A DNA stretch of 13,563 nt from an uncultured Oscillospiraceae bacterium (GTDB lineage Bacteria > Bacillota > Clostridia > Oscillospirales > Acutalibacteraceae). Each line of letters starts with the position of its first letter. Position 1 is the stretch's first letter. Positions 1-7,063 of the stretch are shown piece by piece. The stretch covers positions 1 through 13,563 of the forward strand of contig URNF01000044.1 of NCBI GenBank assembly GCA_900549155.1, given 5' to 3'. The translations under genes were made by a program, and so were the position numbers. The notes beneath the pieces were generated by a model that ran no database searches, was not told where the DNA came from, and saw only the letters and a program-made list of their open reading frames with translations.

Positions 1-87
1 CACCCGCCGCTCGCGGCGGTGTGTATGTATGGGGGATGCACCGACGACGTCCGCATCCTCCAAAAATTCCGTATCAAAGGCTGTCAT
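1..87 (-). CDS. Hypothetical protein, N-terminal fragment (truncated by window edge)
   Basis: An open frame starts at an ATG (85-87, minus strand) and runs 29 codons to the left edge without a stop. It begins MTAFDTEFLEDADVV and turns basic (HRRERR) at the edge. A purine-rich AAAGGACAG sits about 6 bases upstream of the ATG, and the start lies 16 bases after the stop of the O-antigen-ligase-like gene, so the two are probably co-transcribed. The fragment is too short to recognise a family and I assign no function. The start and the shine-dalgarno-like site are seen directly; the gene's reality is an inference from them and from the operon-like spacing. Confidence 0.55.
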   Translation of the reverse strand, partial: MTAFDTEFLEDADVVGASPIHTHRRERRV

Positions 88-103
88 TTTCGCTGTCCTT
101 TCA

Positions 104-1543
104 TTATTCATACAGCGCGGCATAGGTTGCCTGCGCAAGACGGCTGGGTGCGCGGTGCCGCCGCAGCGTCAGTTCCCGCGTCGGCTCGTGCAAATACAGC
201 CTTGCCGCCGCCTCGGTCATGCCCATAAGCAGCATGCAGGTGCTGATGAGCCGCGGCGTGAGCAGCGGAAAATCGAAAACACCGTGCACGCAAAGGGCAA
301 AGAGCGCGCCGACGATGGCAAAGCCAAAGAGTTTCGCTTCACTGCTTTGTCCCGTTTTGAGCAGCAGCACGCCGCGCTTCAGCAGCACCCACAAGATGCC
401 GCAGAAAAGCGCAAGCGAGATCAGTCCGCCCTCGGACAGAATTTCCAAAAACAGGTTGTGCGCGTGCTTAAACTCCAGCCCCGCAGCGGCGAGGGTGTTC
501 TGCGTGGTCTGCACGCCGACGCCCGTGCCGAAAAGCGGATGCTCCCGCACACTGAGCATGACCTTTTTCCACATGACAAAGCGCATGTGCACCGAATCAT
601 CGCCCGTGTAATGCTCCGAGACGTCCCGCCCGAGCTGATTGACCGCCTGTGACAGCGTCTCGGGCGGCGTGTTTTCCGTTTCCGTGACCGACACCGCCGA
701 CTGCTGCGTGTTCTGCGGCACAGCGGAAAGCAGACGGTTGCCGATGGCGGGCGGAATGAGCAGCACGACATAGATAACGGTCAACACTGTCATGACAAAG
801 CGCTTGCGGATGAACAGGGCGCACAAAAGCAGCCCGACCGCGATGAGCGCCAGATAGCCGCCGCGCGAGAAGGTGAATCCCAAGCCGTATGCCGCCACAA
901 TGAGCGCGATGCGCGCTGCCGCTTTGGGCTTGGAGCGCGTGCCGGTCAGAACAAACGCGATGGCAAACGGGATGGACAGCACAAGATAGGCGGCAAGCAG
1001 GTTCGGGTTGGAAAACGTGCCGGACACGCGCTCGCCGAAGTTGCCGTTCGTGAAATCTATGTGTAAAAGCCGATACACAAAACTGTCAACGGGCAGCCAC
1101 AGCTTGTCGCCGACCGGCAGGTGAAACACCTCACGCAGGAGATACTGCAAAACCGCCACGCCGCCGACGGCGCCCGTCACGGTCGTCATGCACAAAACCG
1201 CTGTGCGCAGCCGCCGCCGATCGGTGAGCACCGTCACCGCCGCCATATAGGCGCAAAAGACCGACAGCCACATCAGAAGCGACAAAAAGCTGCCCAAAAC
1301 ATCGGTGGAATAGACAAGGCTGAACGCCATATACAGAAGATAGACCGCCATCAGCAGTCCGAGTTTGCCAGGTGCGGGCGTTCTGCCGTTTTTCTTTGCA
1401 TCCCGCAGCGCCAAAAACAACGAGACAAAAATCAGCGGAAAGCTGACATAGTCGGAAAAAAGCGGTGCTGCCGACAGCAGCAAAACGCTGTAAAACCACG
1501 GCTCACGCCGCACACTGATATACGAATCTCTCAGCTCTCCCAT
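104..1543 (-). CDS. O-antigen ligase-like polytopic membrane protein (Wzy_C/WaaL superfamily)
   Basis: This 479-residue protein is mostly hydrophobic helices, with a large extracytoplasmic loop before the C-terminal part. It carries hallmarks of the Wzy_C (PF04932) family: GTFSNPNLLAAYL near residue 180, FTFSRGG in a later helix, HPLFGTGVGV, and the HAHNLFLEILSEGG motif (His360 to about residue 373). Family members join or polymerise lipid-linked glycans at the outer face of the membrane. In a Gram-positive-type cell this points to surface polysaccharide or glycoprotein glycosylation rather than LPS. The frame could extend to 1627, but ATG 1543 is preferred: GGAAAGGAGG lies 7 bases upstream and a good promoter (1599-1627) lies inside the longer frame. 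No glycosyltransferase cluster is visible here, so the substrate is unknown. Confidence 0.85.
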   Translation of the reverse strand: MGELRDSYISVRREPWFYSVLLLSAAPLFSDYVSFPLIFVSLFLALRDAKKNGRTPAPGKLGLLMAVYLLYMAFSLVYSTDVLGSFLSLLMWLSVFCAYMAAVTVLTDRRRLRTAVLCMTTVTGAVGGVAVLQYLLREVFHLPVGDKLWLPVDSFVYRLLHIDFTNGNFGERVSGTFSNPNLLAAYLVLSIPFAIAFVLTGTRSKPKAAARIALIVAAYGLGFTFSRGGYLALIAVGLLLCALFIRKRFVMTVLTVIYVVLLIPPAIGNRLLSAVPQNTQQSAVSVTETENTPPETLSQAVNQLGRDVSEHYTGDDSVHMRFVMWKKVMLSVREHPLFGTGVGVQTTQNTLAAAGLEFKHAHNLFLEILSEGGLISLALFCGILWVLLKRGVLLLKTGQSSEAKLFGFAIVGALFALCVHGVFDFPLLTPRLISTCMLLMGMTEAAARLYLHEPTRELTLRRHRAPSRLAQATYAALYE

Positions 1544-1598
1544 CTTCTTGCCTCCTTTCCGAAAAACCTGCGGGCACACTGCCCTTATTGTGTCCCTT

Positions 1599-1627
1599 AT
1601 CTTAGCACGGCGAACAGGAAAATACAA
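1599..1627 (-). promoter_or_regulatory. Sigma-A-type promoter of the O-antigen-ligase-like gene
   Basis: On the minus strand TTGTAT (1622-1627) is followed after 17 bases by TAAGAT (1599-1604). TG sits one base before the -10 box, giving an extended -10. Transcription would begin near 1592, leaving a leader of about 50 bases that contains a small GGGCA/TGCCC hairpin (1572-1584) and the strong ribosome binding site. Confidence 0.65.
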
Positions 1628-1661
1628 GAAAGGTTACAAAACTGTAATAAAAAGCTCGCTG

Positions 1662-1768
1662 AAAAGCCGCTGAAAATCCCGCGGGAGCGGTGTCAAGCAC
1701 CCTTCGGCGTATATCATATACGCCATGAAGGGCGCTTTCCTTGCTCCCACGGTTTTTGAGCGGCTTTT
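1662..1768. repeat. 107-bp near-palindromic element (MITE-like or structured-RNA element)
   Basis: Nested inverted repeats span the element. AAAAGCCGCT (1662-1671) pairs with AGCGGCTTTT (1759-1768). CCGCGGGAGC (1679-1688) pairs with GCTCCCACGG (1743-1752) with one mismatch. AAGC-A-CCCTTC (1695-1705) pairs with GAAGGG-C-GCTT (1727-1737) with one mismatch. GGCGTATA/TATACGCC (1706-1713/1717-1724) close over a 3-base loop. Both single mismatches become G-U pairs if the minus strand is transcribed. The element lies between the apt terminator and the next promoter, so it is too long and too placed-apart to be either gene's terminator. No flanking target duplication is evident. A small non-autonomous mobile element or repeat family is the likeliest explanation, but copies elsewhere cannot be checked here. 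Confidence 0.7.
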
Positions 1769-1811
1769 GAAAATCTTGCAGGGCTGTTTTGCGGTTTGAA
1801 AAATTTGCGGC

Positions 1812-1842
1812 AAAAAGGCGACCGCCTGCAAAAGCGGTCGCC
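1812..1842 (-). terminator. Intrinsic terminator after apt
   Basis: A perfect 9-bp stem, GGCGACCGC (1817-1825) with GCGGTCGCC (1834-1842), encloses an 8-base loop and is followed on the minus strand by five T (1816-1812). It begins 15 bases past the apt stop codon, so it ends the degV-apt transcript. Confidence 0.85.
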
Positions 1843-1856
1843 GTTCGGTTTGTGTT

Positions 1857-2381
1857 TTATTTCCCGTCGTAGCAAATGACCGAGGTCACGTCATATTTTT
1901 TCAGCTTGTCGCGGGCGTGCAGCCCCGCAAGCTCGATCAGAAACAGCATTTTCACGACCTTGCCGCCGAGCTCCTCGCAAAGCTCCGCCGCCGCCTTGAT
2001 CGTGCCGCCGGTGGCGATGAGATCGTCCACCAGCACCACCCGCTGACCGGGCTTTATGGCGTCCTTGTGCATTTCGATGACGGCGGTGCCGTATTCCAGA
2101 TCGTATTCCTTTTTCACCGTTTCACACGGCAGCTTGCCCTCCTTACGGATGAGCACAAACGGCTTGTGCAGATTATAGGCAAGCGGCATGCCGAGGATGA
2201 AGCCGCGCGATTCCGTTCCGGCAATGACGTCGAAATCCAGTCCCTCGAGCTTTTTCTGCAGCTCGTCGATCGCGAGGTGCAGCCCGTCCGCATCCTGCAA
2301 AACGCTTGTCAGATCGCGGAAAATGATGCCCTTTTCGGGAAAATCGGGGATACTGCGTACATAGTCTTCCAATTTTTTCAT
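1857..2381 (-). CDS. apt: Adenine phosphoribosyltransferase
   Basis: Apt converts adenine and PRPP to AMP and pyrophosphate in cytoplasmic purine salvage. The 174-residue length is typical. Visible family features are IPDFPEKGIIFRDLT (11-25), the TESRGF stretch (56-61), RKEGKLP (79-85) in the catalytic-loop region, and the PRPP-binding VVLVDDLIATGGT (115-127). The start ATG has AAAGGG upstream with somewhat long spacing, and lies 26 bases after the degV stop, so it is probably translated from the degV message. A strong terminator follows. The assignment rests on full-length similarity to well-known family motifs; nothing is missing. Confidence 0.95.
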   Translation of the reverse strand: MKKLEDYVRSIPDFPEKGIIFRDLTSVLQDADGLHLAIDELQKKLEGLDFDVIAGTESRGFILGMPLAYNLHKPFVLIRKEGKLPCETVKKEYDLEYGTAVIEMHKDAIKPGQRVVLVDDLIATGGTIKAAAELCEELGGKVVKMLFLIELAGLHARDKLKKYDVTSVICYDGK

Positions 2382-2407
2382 GACAGCAAACGCCCTTTCA
2401 AAAGCGG

Positions 2408-3262
2408 TTATTTTGTGATGAACAGCACGCCCAGCGTGTTCGGACCGCAGTGAGAGGAAACGGTGCAGCCGGCGCGGGTGACTAGGATCTCATCGAAGCT
2501 CTGATATTTTTTCACAAGCTCCCGCACCATGTCGATGCGCTCCTCGGAGATGCCGGAATGGGTGATGAAGATGCGCTTTGTGACGATATCGTCACGCCCC
2601 TCCAGCTGATCGGCGACATACTGCTCGAGCGCCTTGTCGAGCGAGCCGCGGTATTTCTTGTCGACACCCATCGAGCCGTCGGCGTTGTCCACGCGGATGG
2701 ACGGCTTGAGACGCAGCAGATTTGCGCCGAACATGGCGAGTGCCGAGCAGCGACCGCCCTTGTAGAGATATTCCAGCGTGTCAATGACAAAGCTTGCACT
2801 CACTCTGCCCGCGATCTCGTTCAGCTCGGCGACGATGTCTGCCGCCGCCATGCCCTTTGCGATGCGCTCGGCAGCCTCAATGACGAGATGTCCCGTGCCG
2901 GTGGAGAGGTTGCGGCTGTCCACGGGATATACCCCCGGCAGCTCCTCTGCCGCCAGCTTGCAGTTGTTGTGCGAACTGGAGAGTGCCGAACCGATGTTGA
3001 TGTGGATGACGTCGTTGCCCGCCTCGATGAAGGGCTTGAAGAAATCGACATATTCCGAAACATTCACCGCCGCCGTCTTGGGCAGCACGCCCTTTTCGGC
3101 ATAGGTGGCATAGATGGTGTCGGGGTCGATGTCCACGCCGTCCAGATAGCTGTTCTCACCCTCCAAAATATGCAGGGGGACAAGGTGGACGTTATACTTT
3201 TCGAGCAATTCCTCGCTGAGGTCGCAGGTGCTGTCGGCGCAAAGAATAATATTTTTCGCCAA
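2408..3262 (-). CDS. DegV family protein (fatty-acid-binding, FakB-like), TTG start
   Basis: DegV/FakB proteins bind a fatty acid and present it to fatty acid kinase for phospholipid use; many paralogues have unknown ligands. This 284-residue protein has the family layout: IILCADSTCDL near the N-terminus, an NIGSALSSSHNN loop, VDSRNLSTGTGHLV, then FVIDTLEYLYKGGRCS and LLRLKPSIRV, ending RAGCTVSSHCGPNTLGVLF. A longer ATG frame reaches 3316, but it overlaps the promoter at 3307-3335. TTG 3262 is preferred because AAGGAAG sits 6 bases upstream and it gives the normal family start. It is the first gene of a degV-apt operon. No fatty acid kinase gene lies nearby, so the lipid role is inferred from the family. 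Confidence 0.9.
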   Translation of the reverse strand: MAKNIILCADSTCDLSEELLEKYNVHLVPLHILEGENSYLDGVDIDPDTIYATYAEKGVLPKTAAVNVSEYVDFFKPFIEAGNDVIHINIGSALSSSHNNCKLAAEELPGVYPVDSRNLSTGTGHLVIEAAERIAKGMAAADIVAELNEIAGRVSASFVIDTLEYLYKGGRCSALAMFGANLLRLKPSIRVDNADGSMGVDKKYRGSLDKALEQYVADQLEGRDDIVTKRIFITHSGISEERIDMVRELVKKYQSFDEILVTRAGCTVSSHCGPNTLGVLFITK

Positions 3263-3306
3263 GCGTATCTTCCTTTCGTTTGGTAATGGGTGTACATAAC
3301 ATGACA

Positions 3307-3335
3307 AGTGTAGCATATTCTTCCTGAAATTACAA
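3307..3335 (-). promoter_or_regulatory. Promoter of degV-apt
   Basis: On the minus strand TTGTAA (3330-3335) and TACACT (3307-3312) are separated by 17 bases, a good sigma-A match. It supports the TTG start at 3262, since the upstream ATG at 3316 would lie inside the promoter. It is back to back with the plus-strand promoter at 3345-3373. Confidence 0.65.
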
Positions 3336-3344
3336 GAAAAAAAG

Positions 3345-3373
3345 TTGCAGAAATTACCGCAGTGGTGTAAAAT
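3345..3373 (+). promoter_or_regulatory. Promoter of the rhamnosidase-gluQ operon
   Basis: TTGCAG (3345-3350) and TAAAAT (3368-3373) are separated by 17 bases. The predicted leader is short, about 20 bases, with AAAGGGGG at 3385-3392 before ATG 3400. The -35 box is 10 bases from the -35 box of the divergent degV promoter, leaving little room for an activator site between them. Confidence 0.6.
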
Positions 3374-3399
3374 ACATCTATCGCAAAGGGGGCATCGCC

Positions 3400-5526
3400 A
3401 TGTTTGAAAACGCCAAATGGATCACCCGCACGCCGTCGGTGCGCTGGGGGTTTGAGGAAGACCCGGCAAAGCTGCCGCCGTCGCCGTATCTTGCCCGCAG
3501 CTTTACGGTGAAAAAGCCGCTGAAAAGCGCGACGCTTTCCGCGGCGGGACTGGGGCAGGCGGCATATTTCCTGAACGGCGCGCGGCTGCCCGACAGCCAC
3601 CGCCCGACCGATCCGACCGCCCCCGTGAAGGCGGTCATCTACCGCACCTATGACATTACTTCGCTGCTGCACGAAGGGCAAAACCGCTTCGGCGCGATGC
3701 TCGGCAACAACGGCTATAACGACCCGCGCGTTGTCCGCTTTCGCGGCGTGCCCATGCTCATTGCACAGATAGATCTCATCTATACCGACGGCACGACCGA
3801 CACGGTCGTCACCGACACCGCCTTTAAGACCGCCGACGCACCGATTCTGTTCAGCCTGCGCCGCTGCGGTGAAAAGCATGACGCACGGCTGGCGATCGAC
3901 GGCTGGTGCGATGCGGATTTTGACGACAGCGGGTGGGACAGTGCGCACATCTGCGCGGGTCCCGGCGGCATTTTGCGCCCGACCGTCTGTCCGCCCGAGC
4001 GCATCGTGCGCCGCATCGCGGGGCGCGAGATCGCAAAGGGTGTTTTCGATTTCGGGGAAAATGTCAGCGGACATGTCGCCGTCACCGTGCGCGGAAAGCG
4101 CGGCAGCGAGATCACGGTGCGCTATGCCGAGCTTTTGACCGCCGACGGACAGCATGTGGATCAGGGCAACATTCTCGCCGACATCTATAAGCCGATGGCG
4201 CACAAGGATGTCTATATCCTGAAAGGGGACGGCGAGGAACGCTTTGCACCGCTTTTTTCCTATCACGGGTTTCGCTATGCCGAGGTGACGGGCGATTTCG
4301 AAAGCATCGCGCTCACGGCGGAGGCGGCGCACACCGATCTTGCTCCTGCGGCGGCGTTTTCCTGCGACAATGAAACGCTCACGGCGCTGCACGACATCAC
4401 GGTGCGTTCGGTGCTCACCAACTGCCACGGCGCGCTCACCGATTGTCCCCACCGCGAGCAAAACGAGTGGACGGGCGACGGATTGCTCAGCGCCGAGACG
4501 GTGTGCATTGCGTTTGATGCCTATGACTTCTTTTACGAATGGATGCAGAAATTCAAAGAGGATCAGCTGCCGGACGGGCGGCTGCCCTGTATCATCCCGA
4601 TGAAAAACGGCATCTGGGAGACAGCGTTTGCCAACGGTCCCGACTGGGACAGCGCGATTTTCTATATTCCCTACTATGCCTATCGCTACAGCGGCGACCG
4701 CCGCATCGTGGATCTCGTGTGGGAAAACATGGAGCGCACGCTGCGGCACTTTGCCACGCTGTCCGAGAACTGCCTTTTGCGCGCAGGCGTGGGCGACTGG
4801 GCATCCTGCGGCGCGACCTGTGACAAGCAGATCACCGACACCGCCTATTATGCCACCGACGCGCGCATGATGGCGGAAATGGCGGCGGCGACCGGCAGAG
4901 ATCCCGCACCTTTTCACAACCTGTTTTTGCGCATACGCGACGATTTCCGTGCCGCCTATGTTCGGGACGGGGAACTGACCGACACGCACCAGACGACCCT
5001 TGCCGCCGCGATCTTCGCGGGCTTTCTCACAGAGGACGAGAAAAAGACGGCGGGCGATCGGCTGGCGGCGGCGCTTGCCGCCGCGGGGCATCATTTCGTC
5101 TGCGGCGTGCACGGGCTGCGCTTCATATTCGATGCGCTGTGTGACACCGGCCATGTGCAGGAGCTGTTTGACACGGTGGTAAACCCCGCCTATCCCGGCT
5201 TCGGCAACATCGTTGCGCGCGGGATGACGACGCTGCCCGAGTGGTTCAACTACGGCGCGTCGCAAAATCACCATTTCCGCAGCCCTGTGGATGCCTGGCT
5301 GTTTAACTACCTTGCGGGTATCCGCCCCGTCGGCTTCGGCATGGAAACGGTGCGCATCGCTCCGCAGTTCGTGCGCGGGGTGACGACGCTCAAGGCGACG
5401 GTGCACGGCGTGACCGTGGCGTATGACGAAAAGGCGCTCACGGTGCAAAGCCCCGTGCCGTTCACGCTCTGTCTCGGCGAAGCGGAAAAGGCGTATCCTG
5501 CGGGAGAATGGCTGGTGGCGCGCTGA
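3400..5526 (+). CDS. Glycoside hydrolase family 78 alpha-L-rhamnosidase, cytoplasmic
   Basis: GH78 enzymes invertingly release terminal alpha-L-rhamnose from plant glycosides and rhamnose-containing glycans. The 708 residues hold an N-terminal beta-sandwich part (FSVEK-like carbohydrate-binding region, to about 210), a linker with FDFGENVSGHV (216-226), and a C-terminal (alpha/alpha)6 barrel. The barrel contains TDCPHREQNEWTGD (347-360), matching the family's acidic active-site motif usually seen as CPxRExNGWTGD, and MTTLPEWFNYGASQNHH (609-625), where Glu614 is the likely base. There is no signal peptide, so it acts on imported substrates. No transporter or sugar regulator lies beside it. The start has AAAGGGGG 8 bases upstream. 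It leads a five-gene operon. The Glu356 replacing the usual Gly before Trp357 is unusual. Confidence 0.9.
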   Translation: MFENAKWITRTPSVRWGFEEDPAKLPPSPYLARSFTVKKPLKSATLSAAGLGQAAYFLNGARLPDSHRPTDPTAPVKAVIYRTYDITSLLHEGQNRFGAMLGNNGYNDPRVVRFRGVPMLIAQIDLIYTDGTTDTVVTDTAFKTADAPILFSLRRCGEKHDARLAIDGWCDADFDDSGWDSAHICAGPGGILRPTVCPPERIVRRIAGREIAKGVFDFGENVSGHVAVTVRGKRGSEITVRYAELLTADGQHVDQGNILADIYKPMAHKDVYILKGDGEERFAPLFSYHGFRYAEVTGDFESIALTAEAAHTDLAPAAAFSCDNETLTALHDITVRSVLTNCHGALTDCPHREQNEWTGDGLLSAETVCIAFDAYDFFYEWMQKFKEDQLPDGRLPCIIPMKNGIWETAFANGPDWDSAIFYIPYYAYRYSGDRRIVDLVWENMERTLRHFATLSENCLLRAGVGDWASCGATCDKQITDTAYYATDARMMAEMAAATGRDPAPFHNLFLRIRDDFRAAYVRDGELTDTHQTTLAAAIFAGFLTEDEKKTAGDRLAAALAAAGHHFVCGVHGLRFIFDALCDTGHVQELFDTVVNPAYPGFGNIVARGMTTLPEWFNYGASQNHHFRSPVDAWLFNYLAGIRPVGFGMETVRIAPQFVRGVTTLKATVHGVTVAYDEKALTVQSPVPFTLCLGEAEKAYPAGEWLVAR

Positions 5527-6401
5527 TGGAGACACTGCGTTTTCTTGTGCCGCCCGCCTGTGACGGTGTGACGGTGCAGACATTTTTGCGGCAGCACTGC
5601 GGGCTTTCATGGCGCATGGTCGTGAAGCTCAAGCGCGTGGAAAACGGTATCGTCGCCGACGGCGTGCACTGCCGCACCATCGACCGCCTGCGGGCGGGGC
5701 AGACGGTGACGGTGACCATGCCCGCCGATGCGGTGAAGATCGAGGGGGCGGACATGCCGCTTGCGGTCGTTTTTGAGGACGCGCACCTGATGGTTGTGGA
5801 CAAGCCGCCGTTTTTGGCGGTGCATCCGTCGGCGGGAAAGCCCGAACCGACGCTGGCAAACGCTGTTGTCGGCTATTTTGAGCGGGCGGGGACGCCGCTG
5901 TCCTTTCGCCCCATCAGCCGCCTTGACCGCAACACGAGCGGGCTTTTGCCGGTGGCGAAAAGTCCGCACATCGCCTATGCGCTGGCGCATAAGGTCGACA
6001 AGACCTATTATGCGCTGTGCTGTGGAGAGATGCACGGCAGCGGCATCGTGGACGCGCCCATCCGCGTCAAAAAGGGCTGCACCATCACCCGCGAGGTCGG
6101 CGACGGCGGCAAGGAGAGCCGCACCCGCTATGAGGTGCAAAAGACCGACGGGCGCATCTCTCTTTTGCGCCTTCGGCTGGAGACCGGCAGAACGCATCAG
6201 ATCCGCGTGCACATGGCGCACCTTGGGCATCCGCTTGTGGGTGATACCATGTATGGCACGGACGAAACGCTCCCGCGGCATGCGCTGCACTGCGCGCAGC
6301 TGCAATTTATTCATCCCGTGACCGGCGCGGCGGTGACGCTTTCGTCGCCGATCCCCGCCGATATGCAAACACTCATCGACACTTTGGAGGAAACGACATG
6401 A
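5526..6401 (+). CDS. RluA-family pseudouridine synthase
   Basis: RluA/RluD-type enzymes isomerise specific uridines in rRNA or tRNA to pseudouridine. The 291-residue protein has an N-terminal S4-like RNA-binding part (about 13-65, CDGVTVQTFLRQHCGLS) and a catalytic domain with VVDKPPFLAVHPS (90-102), the catalytic ISRLDRNTSGLL (130-141; Asp134 is the nucleophile) and LETGRTHQIRVHMAHLGHPL. The start ATG overlaps the rhamnosidase stop by one base (TGATG). An in-frame ATG at 5508 is rejected because its GGGAG lies only about 2 bases away. The 3' end overlaps the next gene by 4 bases. The target site cannot be told from sequence; RluD-like 23S rRNA modification is the default family guess. Confidence 0.93.
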   Translation: METLRFLVPPACDGVTVQTFLRQHCGLSWRMVVKLKRVENGIVADGVHCRTIDRLRAGQTVTVTMPADAVKIEGADMPLAVVFEDAHLMVVDKPPFLAVHPSAGKPEPTLANAVVGYFERAGTPLSFRPISRLDRNTSGLLPVAKSPHIAYALAHKVDKTYYALCCGEMHGSGIVDAPIRVKKGCTITREVGDGGKESRTRYEVQKTDGRISLLRLRLETGRTHQIRVHMAHLGHPLVGDTMYGTDETLPRHALHCAQLQFIHPVTGAAVTLSSPIPADMQTLIDTLEETT

Positions 6402-7063
6402 TCAAAGCCTGCATTTTCGACATGGACGGCACTGTGTCCAACACCATCAACAGCATCACCTATTTTGCCAACAAGGCGCTCACGGAAAACGGTCTTTCCG
6501 GTTTCACGCCCGACGACTATAAATACATGGTCGGCAACGGCGCGGACATTCTGGTGCGGCGGATGTTTGAGAAAAACGGCTGCACCGACGAGGCGCTGTA
6601 TAAAAAAGTGCTGAAAGAATATAATGAAAGCTATGACAACGATTTTCTGTATCTCACCGCGCCCTATGACGGCATCCTGACGCTGCTCGACGATTTGCGC
6701 GCGGCGGGGATCAAAACGGGCGTGCTCTCGAACAAGCCGCACCCCACAACGCTGAAGGTCGCGGATGCGCTTTTCGGCGATCGGCTGGATCTCTGCTTCG
6801 GGCAGAGAGCGGGAAAGCCCATCAAGCCCGATCCGACGGTGCTAAAGGAAATGCTGGCAACACTCGGCGTCAAGCCGGAAGAATGTCTCTATGCGGGTGA
6901 CACCGCGACCGACATGCAGACGGGCAAGGGTGCAGGCTGCTTCACCGTCGGCGTGCTTTGGGGCTTTCGCACCGAAAAGGAGCTGCGCGACAATCGCGCG
7001 GACACGATCGTGGCAAAGCCCGCAGAAATTCTCAAGCTGATAAAGGAGAAAAACAGCAAATGA
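6398..7063 (+). CDS. HAD-superfamily phosphatase, phosphoglycolate phosphatase-like
   Basis: This 221-residue protein has all four HAD motifs: DMDGT (8-12, Asp8 nucleophile and Asp10 acid/base), VLSNKP (109-114), Lys143 in KPDP, and GDTATDM (167-173). A helical cap of about 65 residues follows motif I, as in the Gph/PgmB subgroup. Such enzymes hydrolyse small phosphate esters such as 2-phosphoglycolate, or sugar phosphates. It overlaps the previous gene by ATGA and has GGAGG 6-8 bases before its ATG, so it is strongly translated. The position just before a glycerol-3-phosphate dehydrogenase gene makes a metabolite-repair or glycerol-phosphate-related substrate conceivable, but that is inference. 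Confidence 0.9.
   Translation: MIKACIFDMDGTVSNTINSITYFANKALTENGLSGFTPDDYKYMVGNGADILVRRMFEKNGCTDEALYKKVLKEYNESYDNDFLYLTAPYDGILTLLDDLRAAGIKTGVLSNKPHPTTLKVADALFGDRLDLCFGQRAGKPIKPDPTVLKEMLATLGVKPEECLYAGDTATDMQTGKGAGCFTVGVLWGFRTEKELRDNRADTIVAKPAEILKLIKEKNSK

Noticed and set aside
1544..1627. 28-codon N-terminal extension of the O-antigen-ligase-like gene
   Set aside because: The promoter lies within it and a far better ribosome binding site precedes ATG 1543.
1634..1831. 65-codon open frame on the minus strand through the palindromic element
   Set aside because: It lies mostly inside the inverted repeat and the preceding terminator region, has no ribosome binding site, and its sequence is explained by the repeat.
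3064..5610. 848-codon open frame on the minus strand
   Set aside because: It is antisense to the GH78 gene, rich in Arg, His and Ala as expected from a GC-rich shadow, and lacks any recognisable domain or ribosome binding site. The plus-strand frame has clear family motifs.
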